DNA from: Paracoccus versutus
Lineage (GTDB): Bacteria; Pseudomonadota; Alphaproteobacteria; Rhodobacterales; Rhodobacteraceae
Assembly (NCBI RefSeq): GCF_000763885.1
Contig: NZ_JRKO01000055.1
Span: 1 to 33,286, forward strand
Direction of reading: 5' to 3'
DNA length: 33,286 nt
The notes below the pieces were generated by a model. That model did not search any database and had not been told where the DNA came from. It was given only the letters and a program-made list of their open reading frames with translations. Shown here piece after piece: positions 7,359-14,505 of the stretch; position 1 is the stretch's first letter, and every line of letters begins with the position of its first letter. The position numbers and the translations under genes are program-made.

Positions 7359-8669
7359 ATGAACCTGCTGTTTTCCAATGATCGGCCGGGGGAGTATCCG
7401 CCGAGCCTTTATGCCGCGACCCGCGATCCGCTGCCTGCCTTCCCCAAGCAGCGGGGCGAGGCGCACGCCGATGTCGTGGTGGTGGGCGCCGGCTATACCG
7501 GCTTGTCGGCTGCGCTGCACCTGGCCGAGGCGGGCCGCGACGTGGTGGTGCTGGAGGCGCATCGCGTGGGCTTCGGCGCCTCGGGGCGCAATGGCGGCCA
7601 GATCGGCTCGGGGCAGCGGCTGGAGGTGGACGAACTGGAGCGGATGGCCGGGATCGAGGCGGCGCATCGGTTGTGGGACATGGCCGAGGAGGCCAAGCGC
7701 CTGACCCGCGATGTGGCGGCGCGCGCCGGGGTGCCGGTCGCCTGTGGCATCGCCCATGCCTTTCGCAAGCCCGCCGAGCTGGACCATGCCCGCGCCATGA
7801 TCGACAGGCTGGCGCGCGACTACGGCTATGATCGGATCGAGGCGCTGGAGCGCGACGCCTTTCGCGCGCTGGTGCCCTCGGACGCCTATGTCGCCGGCGA
7901 GCTGGACCATGGCGCGGGGCATCTGCATCCGCTGAACCTGGCCATCGGCATGGCGCGGCTGGCGGATGCGGCCGGCGCGAAGATCCGCGAGTTGAGCCAT
8001 GTCCACCACATCCGCCACGCCCGACGCGCCGGTGAAAAGAGCATCGTCCAGACCGGCAAGGGCCGGGTGATCTGCGACCATGTCATCCTGGCGGGCAATG
8101 GCTATCTGGGCAATCTGGACACCCATGTCGCCGCCCGCGTCATGCCGATCAACAATTTCATCGTCGCGACCGAGCCCCTGGGGCCGCGCGCGGCCGAGGT
8201 GCTGACCCAACCCATCGGCGTGCATGACACCAAGTTCGTGGTGAACTACTGGCGGCTCGACCCCGAGGGGCGGCTGATCTTCGGCGGCGGCGAGAATGTC
8301 AGCTATCGCTTTCCCGCCGACATCGCCGCCAAGGTCAGGAAGCCGCTGCTGGAGATCTATCCCGGCCTTGCCGACGTCAGGCTGACCCATGCCTGGGGCG
8401 GCACGCTGGCGATCACCATGAACCGCATGCCCTGTTTTGCCCGGCCGGCGCCGAATTGCCTGTCGGCCAGCGGCTATTCCGGCCATGGGCTGGCGCTGGC
8501 CAATCTTGCCGGCAAGCTGATGGCACAGGCGGTTCAGGGGCAGGCCGAGGGGTTCGACACCATGGCCGCCCTGCCCTCGCCCGCCTTTCCCGGCGGTGCG
8601 GCGCTGCGCTGGCCGCTGCTGGTCGCCGGCATGGGCTGGTATTCGCTGCGCGACCGGCTGGGCTTCTAG
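7359..8669 (+). CDS. FAD-dependent oxidoreductase, PuuB-like (DAO family)
   Basis: A 436-residue flavoprotein of the D-amino-acid-oxidase family. The FAD Rossmann motif VVGAGYTGLSAALHLAEAG lies at about 41-59, followed by the GFGASGRNGGQIG block typical of gamma-glutamylputrescine oxidase and its relatives, and the C-terminal SGYSGHGLALANLAGKLMA FAD-closing motif. Expected reaction: oxidation of the gamma-glutamylated amine to an aldehyde with H2O2 release. I prefer ATG 7359 over the in-frame ATG at 7326, because the extra 11 residues are encoded by an intergenic repeat and GAAGG lies 8 bp before 7359. It ends in a CTAG shared with the stop of the convergent DUF2062 gene. The aldehyde dehydrogenase (PuuC) expected for the pathway is not in this window. 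Confidence 0.87.
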   Translation: MNLLFSNDRPGEYPPSLYAATRDPLPAFPKQRGEAHADVVVVGAGYTGLSAALHLAEAGRDVVVLEAHRVGFGASGRNGGQIGSGQRLEVDELERMAGIEAAHRLWDMAEEAKRLTRDVAARAGVPVACGIAHAFRKPAELDHARAMIDRLARDYGYDRIEALERDAFRALVPSDAYVAGELDHGAGHLHPLNLAIGMARLADAAGAKIRELSHVHHIRHARRAGEKSIVQTGKGRVICDHVILAGNGYLGNLDTHVAARVMPINNFIVATEPLGPRAAEVLTQPIGVHDTKFVVNYWRLDPEGRLIFGGGENVSYRFPADIAAKVRKPLLEIYPGLADVRLTHAWGGTLAITMNRMPCFARPAPNCLSASGYSGHGLALANLAGKLMAQAVQGQAEGFDTMAALPSPAFPGGAALRWPLLVAGMGWYSLRDRLGF

Positions 8670-9310
8670 CGCTTTTCCGCCAGCTCGCGGTCGCGCCGGG
8701 CCTTGGCGCGGGCGATGCGCTCGGCCATCTGCTTTTCGCGGTGGCGGTGATAGGCCTTGATCAGCGGCACGGTCAGGTAATGCGCCGCGACCGAGACCGC
8801 GATTCCGGGCAGCACGCCCCCCACAGCATAGGGCAGGAAGATCTGCTCGTTGAATTGCAAAAGCTGGTCCCAATGCGCCGTGCGCTCCGCACTGAGCGGC
8901 GCGAGCAGGTTGTTCCACAGCTCGCTGCCGGCGCGGGTGAATTCGTCAAAGATCAGATGCGGGGTAAAGCGGCCCTCGACCCCCAGCATCCAGCGCCCCA
9001 GCCCCACCGAGGTCAGCGCGATGAAGGGCGTGGTCAGCGGGTTGCCGACGAAGGTGCCCAGAAGCGCCGCCAGGATATTGCCGCGGATCAGCCAGGCCAG
9101 CGCCGCAGCCCCCATGAAGTGAAAGCCGAAGAAGGGCGTGAAGGAAATGAAGATGCCGCAGGCCCAGCCGCGCGCTACCCGATGCGGCTGGTCCGGCAGG
9201 CGGCGCAGCCGGTGCAGCACGTATTTCGACGCCCGCTTCCAGCCCGAGCGCGGATAGAACATCTCGGTCCACATTTGAGCATAGCTCAGCGGCTTGCGTC
9301 TTTTGAACAT
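8666..9310 (-). CDS. DUF2062 domain-containing membrane protein
   Basis: A 214-residue protein. Basic N-terminus (KRRKPLSYAQMW..YPRSGWKRA), then the DUF2062 signature RVARGWACGIFISFTPFFGF and the membrane segments around FMGAAALAWLIRGNILAALL and GTFVGNPLTTPFIALTSVGL, a third near PYAVGGVLPGIAVSVAAHYL, and a basic tail. The function of this family is unknown; it is an inner-membrane protein frequent near cell-envelope and stringent-response genes. It is the last gene of rpoZ-rsh-DUF2062: the rsh TGA lies inside the GAGG ribosome binding site of this gene, implying coupled translation. Its stop overlaps the convergent oxidase stop by 4 nt (CTAG, 8666-8669). Confidence 0.85.
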   Translation of the reverse strand: MFKRRKPLSYAQMWTEMFYPRSGWKRASKYVLHRLRRLPDQPHRVARGWACGIFISFTPFFGFHFMGAAALAWLIRGNILAALLGTFVGNPLTTPFIALTSVGLGRWMLGVEGRFTPHLIFDEFTRAGSELWNNLLAPLSAERTAHWDQLLQFNEQIFLPYAVGGVLPGIAVSVAAHYLTVPLIKAYHRHREKQMAERIARAKARRDRELAEKR

Positions 9311-9322
9311 GCCGGCCGCGCC

Positions 9323-11440
9323 TCAGCTTATATGGGCGGAAGGATCGCGGATGCGCGAGACCTGGGCCACGTCGCTTTCGGTTTCCAGCGCGGTCAGCAA
9401 CGTGTGCAGATGTTCGCGGTCGCGCAGCTCGACCTCGACCCGCAGGCGATAGAAATCCGGCTTGCGGTCGATGAACTCCAGGTCCGAGATATTCGCCCCC
9501 TGCGCGCCGATCAGCGTGCAGATGCGGCCCAGCACCCCGGCGTCGTGGCGGATGGTCAGGGACAGCATGGTGGAATAGGCGGCCGGGTGCTGGCCTTCGC
9601 GCCAATGCAGGTCGACCCAGCGTTCGGGGCTTTCCTCGAACTCGGCCAGGACCGGGCAGTCGATGGCATGGATGACCACGCCCTTGCCGCGATAGGTGAT
9701 GCCGACGATACGCTCGCCCGGCAGCGGGTTGCAGCAGGGGGCGCGGGTGAATTCCTGGTCGGCCGCCAGCCCCGCGACTGCGCGACGGGCGTCGATCTCG
9801 CTGCGCTTTTCGGCAAGTTCGGGGTAAAGCGTGGTCAGCACGTCATGGGCCGAGATCTCGGCGCTGCCGATGCGGGCCAGCAGCTCGTCGGTGTCGGGCA
9901 GCGCCATGGTCTTGGCCGCGGTACGCAGCGCCTTGTCGCTGACCTTGCGCCCGACATGTTCGAAGGCCACCCGCACCAGTTCCGATCCCAGCCGGATGAA
10001 GCGGGTCCGGTCCTCTTGCCGCAGGCTGCGGCGGATCGCGGCCTTGGCCCGGCCGGTGACGACGATGTCGAGCCAGGTCGCCTGCGGGCGCTGGCCGGAG
10101 GCGGCGATGATCTCGACCGACTGCCCGTTCTTGAGCCGCGTCCACAGCGGCACGCGGATGCCGTCCACCTTGGCGCCGACGCAGGACGAGCCCAGCCGGG
10201 TATGGATCGCATAGGCGAAATCCAAGGGGGTCGCGCCCTTGGGCAGCGGGATCACATCGCCCTTGGGGGTAAAGCAGAACACCTGGTCGGAATACATTTC
10301 CAGCTTTACGTGTTCCAGGAACTCGTCGTGATCCTCTTCGCCGAAACGCTCGGTCAGGCTGGCGATCCATTCGCCCGGATCGACGGCAAAGGGGTTCGCG
10401 GTGCGCACCCCGTCGCGATAGGCCCAATGCGCAGCCACGCCCGCCTCGGCCACCTCGTGCATCTGGCGGGTGCGGATCTGCACCTCGACCCGCTTGCCGT
10501 CGCGCCCCGAGACGGTGGTGTGGATCGAGCGATAGCCGTTCGCCTTGGGCTGGCTGATGTAATCCTTGAACCGGCCCGGCACCGCGCGCCAGCGGTGGTG
10601 GATCACGCCCAGCGTGCGATAGCAGTCGGGTTCCGTCCGGGTGATGATGCGAAAGCCGTAGATGTCCGACAGGCGCGAGAAGGAAAGCTGCTTTTCCTGC
10701 ATCTTGCGCCAGATGCTGAAGGGGCGCTTGGCGCGGCCATAGACATCGGCCTCGATCCCCTCGCGTTCCAGCTCGGCGCGGATGTCGGCGGTGATCTTGG
10801 GGATCACGTCGCCGGATTCGCGCTGCAGGCTGACGAAGCGGCGGATGATCGAATTGCGCGCCTCGGGGTTGATGACCTTGAAGGCCAGGTCTTCCAGCTC
10901 CTCGCGCATCCATTGCATGCCCATGCGGCCGGCCAGCGGCGCATAGATGTCCATGGTCTCGCGCGCCTTTTGCTGCTGCTTGTCCGGGCGCATGGACTTG
11001 ATCGTCCGCATATTGTGCAGGCGGTCGGCCAGCTTGACCAAGATCACGCGAAGATCGCGCGACATCGCCATGAAAAGCTTGCGAAAATTCTCGGCCTGCT
11101 TGGAATGCGCGCCGGAAAGCTGCAGGTTGGTCAGCTTGGTCACGCCATCGACCAGGTCGGCGATCTCGCGGCCGAAGATCTGCGCCACCTCGGCCCAGGT
11201 CGAGCGCGTGTCCTCGATCGTGTCGTGCAGAAGCGCGGTGACGATGGTCGCATCGTCCAGCCGCATCTCGGTCAGGATGGCGGCGACGGCGACGGGATGG
11301 GTGAAATAGGGTTCGCCCGAATGGCGGAACTGGCCTTCGTGCATGCGACGCCCGTATTCATAGGCGTCGCGGATCAGTTCGGCATTGGTGCGCGGGTTGT
11401 AGTTGCGGATCAGCGCGATGAGGTCTTCGACGTCGATCAT
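9323..11440 (-). CDS. rsh: Bifunctional (p)ppGpp synthetase/hydrolase (RelA/SpoT, Rsh)
   Basis: A 705-residue long RSH enzyme. The HD hydrolase domain has His48 (YFTHPV), His72-Asp73 (LLHDTIED) and KLADRLHNMRT near 136-146, all intact, so hydrolysis is predicted active. The synthetase domain spans about 240-370 with DIYGFRII, the G-loop-like KANGYRSIHTT and VEVQIRT. The TGS domain (FCFTPKGDVIPLPKGATPLD) is near 395-430, a Cys-containing region (RAPCCNPLPGERIVG) near 560, and a C-terminal ACT/RRM domain. Alphaproteobacteria normally carry one such dual enzyme as the master of the stringent response. It lies 22 bp downstream of rpoZ, the classic alphaproteobacterial order, which links it to RNA polymerase omega. 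Confidence 0.96.
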   Translation of the reverse strand: MIDVEDLIALIRNYNPRTNAELIRDAYEYGRRMHEGQFRHSGEPYFTHPVAVAAILTEMRLDDATIVTALLHDTIEDTRSTWAEVAQIFGREIADLVDGVTKLTNLQLSGAHSKQAENFRKLFMAMSRDLRVILVKLADRLHNMRTIKSMRPDKQQQKARETMDIYAPLAGRMGMQWMREELEDLAFKVINPEARNSIIRRFVSLQRESGDVIPKITADIRAELEREGIEADVYGRAKRPFSIWRKMQEKQLSFSRLSDIYGFRIITRTEPDCYRTLGVIHHRWRAVPGRFKDYISQPKANGYRSIHTTVSGRDGKRVEVQIRTRQMHEVAEAGVAAHWAYRDGVRTANPFAVDPGEWIASLTERFGEEDHDEFLEHVKLEMYSDQVFCFTPKGDVIPLPKGATPLDFAYAIHTRLGSSCVGAKVDGIRVPLWTRLKNGQSVEIIAASGQRPQATWLDIVVTGRAKAAIRRSLRQEDRTRFIRLGSELVRVAFEHVGRKVSDKALRTAAKTMALPDTDELLARIGSAEISAHDVLTTLYPELAEKRSEIDARRAVAGLAADQEFTRAPCCNPLPGERIVGITYRGKGVVIHAIDCPVLAEFEESPERWVDLHWREGQHPAAYSTMLSLTIRHDAGVLGRICTLIGAQGANISDLEFIDRKPDFYRLRVEVELRDREHLHTLLTALETESDVAQVSRIRDPSAHIS

Positions 11441-11462
11441 GATGGGCCGAAGACCTTTGGAT

Positions 11463-11819
11463 TCAGTTCCTGCCTTGCGCTTCCAGCATCATGCGCAGCA
11501 TGCGCTCTTCCGATTCCTCGTCGGCGGGCTTGGGACGGTCCATCTCGGCGCCCAGCAGCAGGGCCATCGCGTCCTCTTCGGGCTCGTCGACCTCGATCTG
11601 GGTCTGATGCGCCTCGATCATGCGCTCGCGCAGATCGTCCACGGGCTGGGTTTCGTCGGCGATCTCGCGCAGCGCCACGACGGGGTTCTTGTCATTGTCG
11701 CGATCGACGGTCAGCGGGCTGCCCGCGGCGATTTCGCGCGCGCGATGGGACGCCAGCATCACCAGGTCAAAACGGTTCGGAACCTTATCGACGCAATCTT
11801 CGACTGTAACGCGGGCCAT
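11463..11819 (-). CDS. rpoZ: DNA-directed RNA polymerase omega subunit
   Basis: A 118-residue protein beginning MARVTVEDCVDKVPNRFDLV, with SHRAREIAAGSP and NPVVALREIAD, the conserved omega core that folds against beta-prime and helps assemble RNA polymerase. The acidic C-terminal extension (EVDEPEEDAMALLLGAEMD) is usual in alphaproteobacteria. The start codon is supported by AAGG 7 bp upstream. It is the first gene of a minus-strand operon with rsh and DUF2062; in other bacteria omega also takes part in the ppGpp binding site, fitting this linkage. Confidence 0.97.
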   Translation of the reverse strand: MARVTVEDCVDKVPNRFDLVMLASHRAREIAAGSPLTVDRDNDKNPVVALREIADETQPVDDLRERMIEAHQTQIEVDEPEEDAMALLLGAEMDRPKPADEESEERMLRMMLEAQGRN

Positions 11820-11860
11820 CGGTCAACCTTATCAGCTGGAATCGGGGTGCAGGGGGCGAG

Positions 11861-11880
11861 GCCGGATATTTGGGCGCCCG
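11861..11880 (+). repeat. Possible degenerate repeat copy F
   Basis: CCGGATATTTGGGCGCCC between rpoZ and folK shares the 12-base GGATATTTGGGC with the copy at 26584. The remaining half (ACGAAAGAAG) is not conserved, so this may be a decayed copy or chance. Confidence 0.3.
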
Positions 11881-11891
11881 CGACGGAAATG

Positions 11892-12485
11892 TCAAGCACT
11901 TGCGGGCCGCATCCCCGCCAGCGCCTCGGGCGGAAGCGCCGCCAGCATCTGCGCCACGCTGAGCCCAAGGCGCGGATGCACCCAGTCCGGCGCGATCTCG
12001 GCCAGGGGTGCCAGGACGAAGCCGCGGTCCTGCATCCGGGGATGGGGCAGGATCAGGCCCTGGGGGGCATGCAGCGGTTGTTCCTGCGGCGGCAGGCCGC
12101 GCCAATGGTCCTGCACGGCGGCATCGGGCAGCACCAGATCGCCATGGGCCAGCAGGTCCAGGTCCAGTCCGCGGGCCTGCCAGCGCGCGCCGTCGCGGCT
12201 GCGGCCCAGTTCGGCCTCGATTTCGTGCAATTCGCGCAGCAGTTGTTCGGGCGGCATGACGCAGCGGAAAGACGCCGCCGCATTCACATAATCGGGACCG
12301 GAACCTGCCGGAAAGGCTGGGGTAAACCAGAAGCGGCTGAAGGCCACCGGCACAACCTGCGGTAATTGCGAGATCTTTTGCAAGGCGAAACGCAGGCTCT
12401 GCGAGGGCGAACCTGCCGAACTAGGCAGGTTTGCACCCAGGGCAACGAGGACTAAGTTCGCTTTCTGACTTTGGTTTCGAGACAT
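11892..12485 (-). CDS. folK: HPPK, 6-hydroxymethyl-7,8-dihydropterin pyrophosphokinase
   Basis: A 197-residue folate enzyme transferring pyrophosphate from ATP to 6-hydroxymethyl-7,8-dihydropterin. Visible motifs: VLVALGANLP near the N-terminus, FWFTPAFP, DYVNAAASF, LHEIEAELGR, the metal/ATP motif ARWQARGLDLDLLAHGD (Asp-x-Asp), LPHPRMQDRGFVLAPLAEIAPDW. In the family signature the residue after RW is usually Gly; here it is Gln, a minor departure. Length is above the E. coli enzyme (about 160) but normal for alphaproteobacteria. The ribosome binding site before the ATG is poor. It stands head to head with the NYN gene, with 12 bp between start codons, so each promoter must lie in the other's coding sequence or be shared. 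Confidence 0.94.
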   Translation of the reverse strand: MSRNQSQKANLVLVALGANLPSSAGSPSQSLRFALQKISQLPQVVPVAFSRFWFTPAFPAGSGPDYVNAAASFRCVMPPEQLLRELHEIEAELGRSRDGARWQARGLDLDLLAHGDLVLPDAAVQDHWRGLPPQEQPLHAPQGLILPHPRMQDRGFVLAPLAEIAPDWVHPRLGLSVAQMLAALPPEALAGMRPASA

Positions 12486-12497
12486 CTCGGGGGAATC

Positions 12498-13049
12498 GTG
12501 TTTTACAAGGACGACCGGCTGGCGTTGTTCATTGACGGGTCGAATCTTTATGCTGCGGCAAAGTCGCTGGGCTTCGACATCGACTACAAGCTGCTGCGGC
12601 AGGAATTCGAACGGCGCGGCAAGCTGGTCCGCGCCTATTATTATACGGCATTGCTGGAGAACGAGGACTACTCACCGATCCGCCCGCTGGTCGATTGGCT
12701 GCATTACAACGGCTATTCCATGGTGACGAAACCCGCGCGCGAATATACCGACGCGCTGGGGCGCCGCAAGGTCAAGGGCAACATGGATGTCGAGCTGGTC
12801 ATCAACGCCATGGAGCTGGCGCCGCGGCTGGATCATGCGGTGCTGTTTTCCGGCGACGGCGACTTCCGGCCGCTGGTCGAGGCGCTGCAGCGCCAGGGCG
12901 TGCGGGTCTCGGTGGTCTCGACCATGCGCAGCCAGCCGCCGATGATCGCCGACGAATTGCGCCGGCAGGCAGACAATTTCATCGAACTGGACGCGCTGCG
13001 CGACATCATCGGCCGCCCGCCGCGCGAGCCCGCCCCGCAGGAAAGCTGA
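12498..13049 (+). CDS. NYN/LabA-like (DUF88) PIN-fold protein
   Basis: A 183-residue protein of the NYN family (PIN-like fold). The conserved acidic cluster is present: Asp13 in LALFIDGSNLY, Asp97 in KVKGNMDVELVINAM, and Asp120/Asp122 in LFSGDGDFRPLVEAL. These residues bind metal in PIN/NYN ribonucleases, so RNase activity is plausible though unproven for this LabA-like branch. I chose GTG 12498 because GGGGGA lies 5 bp upstream and conservation starts at once (FYKDDRLALFIDG). A GTG at 12471 in the same frame would overlap folK and is less likely. Confidence 0.85.
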   Translation: MFYKDDRLALFIDGSNLYAAAKSLGFDIDYKLLRQEFERRGKLVRAYYYTALLENEDYSPIRPLVDWLHYNGYSMVTKPAREYTDALGRRKVKGNMDVELVINAMELAPRLDHAVLFSGDGDFRPLVEALQRQGVRVSVVSTMRSQPPMIADELRRQADNFIELDALRDIIGRPPREPAPQES

Positions 13050-13059
13050 CCCGGCAAAG

Positions 13060-13074
13060 CTGCCCCGGCACGGG
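13060..13074. terminator. GC hairpin between convergent NYN and OmpA-like genes
   Basis: GCCCCG (13060-13065) pairs with CGGGGC (13069-13074) over a GCA loop in the 64-bp gap between two convergent stop codons. No T tract follows on either strand, so termination strength is uncertain. Confidence 0.35.
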
Positions 13075-13113
13075 GCCTGCACCATCGACGCCTGACAGCG
13101 GCCTGCCACGCGC

Positions 13114-14505
13114 CTAGCGTTCGGTCAGCTTCAGCTCGATGCGGCGATTGCGGGCACGGGCCTCGGGCGTATCGCCCTGCGCCACCGGGCGGGTATCGGC
13201 AAAGCCGGCAGGCGCCAGGCGGGTTGCCGGAAAGCCCAGATCGTCCACCATGTAGCGCACCACCGCCAGCGCGCGCGCCTGGCTCAGTTCCCAGTTGTCG
13301 CGATAGCGCCCCAGCCCCGAAAGCGGCACATCGTCGGTATGGCCGTCGACGCGGATCATCCAGCCGATCTCGGGCGGGATCTCGGCCGAGATCTGTCCCA
13401 GCATCTCTGCCACCCGCGCGATCTGCGCCTGGCCTTCGGGCGACAGCGTCGCCTCGCCCGGCGCGAACAGCACTTCCGAGGAAAAGACGAAGCGGTCGCC
13501 CACCACCTGCACGCCCTCACGGCCGGCCAGGATCTGCGACAGCCGGCCGAAGAACTCCGAGCGATAGCGCGCCAGATCCTTGGCCTCGGCCTCGGCCTTG
13601 CTGCGCGCGTCCTCCTCCAGCGCGCGGCGCTTGCGCTCCTCTTCGGCGGCGCGCAGCAGGGCGACGTTCAGCTGCCGGCCCAGATCCTCGGCGCGCAGGT
13701 CGGCCTCGCGGCGCTCGTCGCCGGCGGCGTCCAGCACGGCGCGCAGGCTGCCCAGCTGGTCGTTGAGCCGCGCGACCTGCTGGTTCAGCGCGGCCAGACG
13801 GCGCTGGTCCTCGACCGTCAGCGCCTCCTGCTCGGACAGCTCCTGCCGGGCCAGGGCCAGCAGGGCGGCCTGTTTCTCGGCCTCGCTGGCCTGGGCCTCG
13901 GCCTGCTCGCCCAGCTGCTTCTTGGCAGCCTCGGCGGCGGCCAGCAGGGTCAGGGTTTCTTCGGCCTCCTTGCGCGCCGCCTCCAGCTCCAGCGCGGCGG
14001 CGTCCAGTTCCGCATCCGACCTGGCCAGCCGTTCGCGCAGCGCCTCGGCGGCGGCGGCATCGGCCAGCCGCGCGGCCTCGGTCTCGTCCAGCTGCTGCCG
14101 CGTTTCGGTGTTCTGGCGCCGCAGGTCGCCGATCAGCGCCTCCAGCGCCTCGCGCCGGGCGGCGGCAAGGCGCGCCGCCTCGGTCTGTGCGTCGATCTCG
14201 GCCCGCGCGGAAGCCACCGCCTGTTCGGAACGCCGCAGCCGGTCGCGCTCGGCCGCCAGGTCGCGGTCCAGCGAGGCCGCCTGCGCCTGCGAGGTGGACA
14301 GCGCGTCCGACAGCTCGGCCACCTGGCGGCCAAGCTGGTCCAGCTCGCTGTCCTGGGTGGTGATCTGGTCGCGCAGCACCGATTGCACCAGCAGGAAGAT
14401 GGTCAGCACGAACATCATGACCATCAGCAGCGCGGTCATCGCATCGACGAATCCCGGCCAGATCGTCGCAGAGAAACGGTTGCCGCCGCCCCGGCTAAGT
14501 CCCAT
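13114..14505 (-). CDS. MotB/OmpA-like peptidoglycan-binding stator protein
   Basis: A 463-residue protein. One N-terminal membrane helix (about 16-42) carries Asp21 in WPGFVDAMTALLMVMM, at the place of the proton-carrying Asp of MotB, ExbD and TolR. A very long Ala/Glu/Arg/Gln-rich coiled coil spans about 45-330. The C-terminal OmpA domain (VDGHTDDVPLSG near 386, NWELSQARALAVVRYM, ARNRRIELKL) binds peptidoglycan. The start overlaps the end of the ExbB-like gene by 11 nt, so the two are made together and very likely form one proton-driven complex. No flagellar, Tol or TonB genes are nearby. The coiled coil is much longer than in MotB or ZorB. The function is unknown. Confidence 0.88.
   Translation of the reverse strand: MGLSRGGGNRFSATIWPGFVDAMTALLMVMMFVLTIFLLVQSVLRDQITTQDSELDQLGRQVAELSDALSTSQAQAASLDRDLAAERDRLRRSEQAVASARAEIDAQTEAARLAAARREALEALIGDLRRQNTETRQQLDETEAARLADAAAAEALRERLARSDAELDAAALELEAARKEAEETLTLLAAAEAAKKQLGEQAEAQASEAEKQAALLALARQELSEQEALTVEDQRRLAALNQQVARLNDQLGSLRAVLDAAGDERREADLRAEDLGRQLNVALLRAAEEERKRRALEEDARSKAEAEAKDLARYRSEFFGRLSQILAGREGVQVVGDRFVFSSEVLFAPGEATLSPEGQAQIARVAEMLGQISAEIPPEIGWMIRVDGHTDDVPLSGLGRYRDNWELSQARALAVVRYMVDDLGFPATRLAPAGFADTRPVAQGDTPEARARNRRIELKLTER

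Noticed and set aside
8456..11809. A 1117-codon open frame on the plus strand, antisense to DUF2062, rsh and rpoZ
   Set aside because: Composition is an artefact of GC-rich codon bias (His/Gln/Arg/Asp-rich, no domains), while the opposite strand encodes well-conserved proteins.
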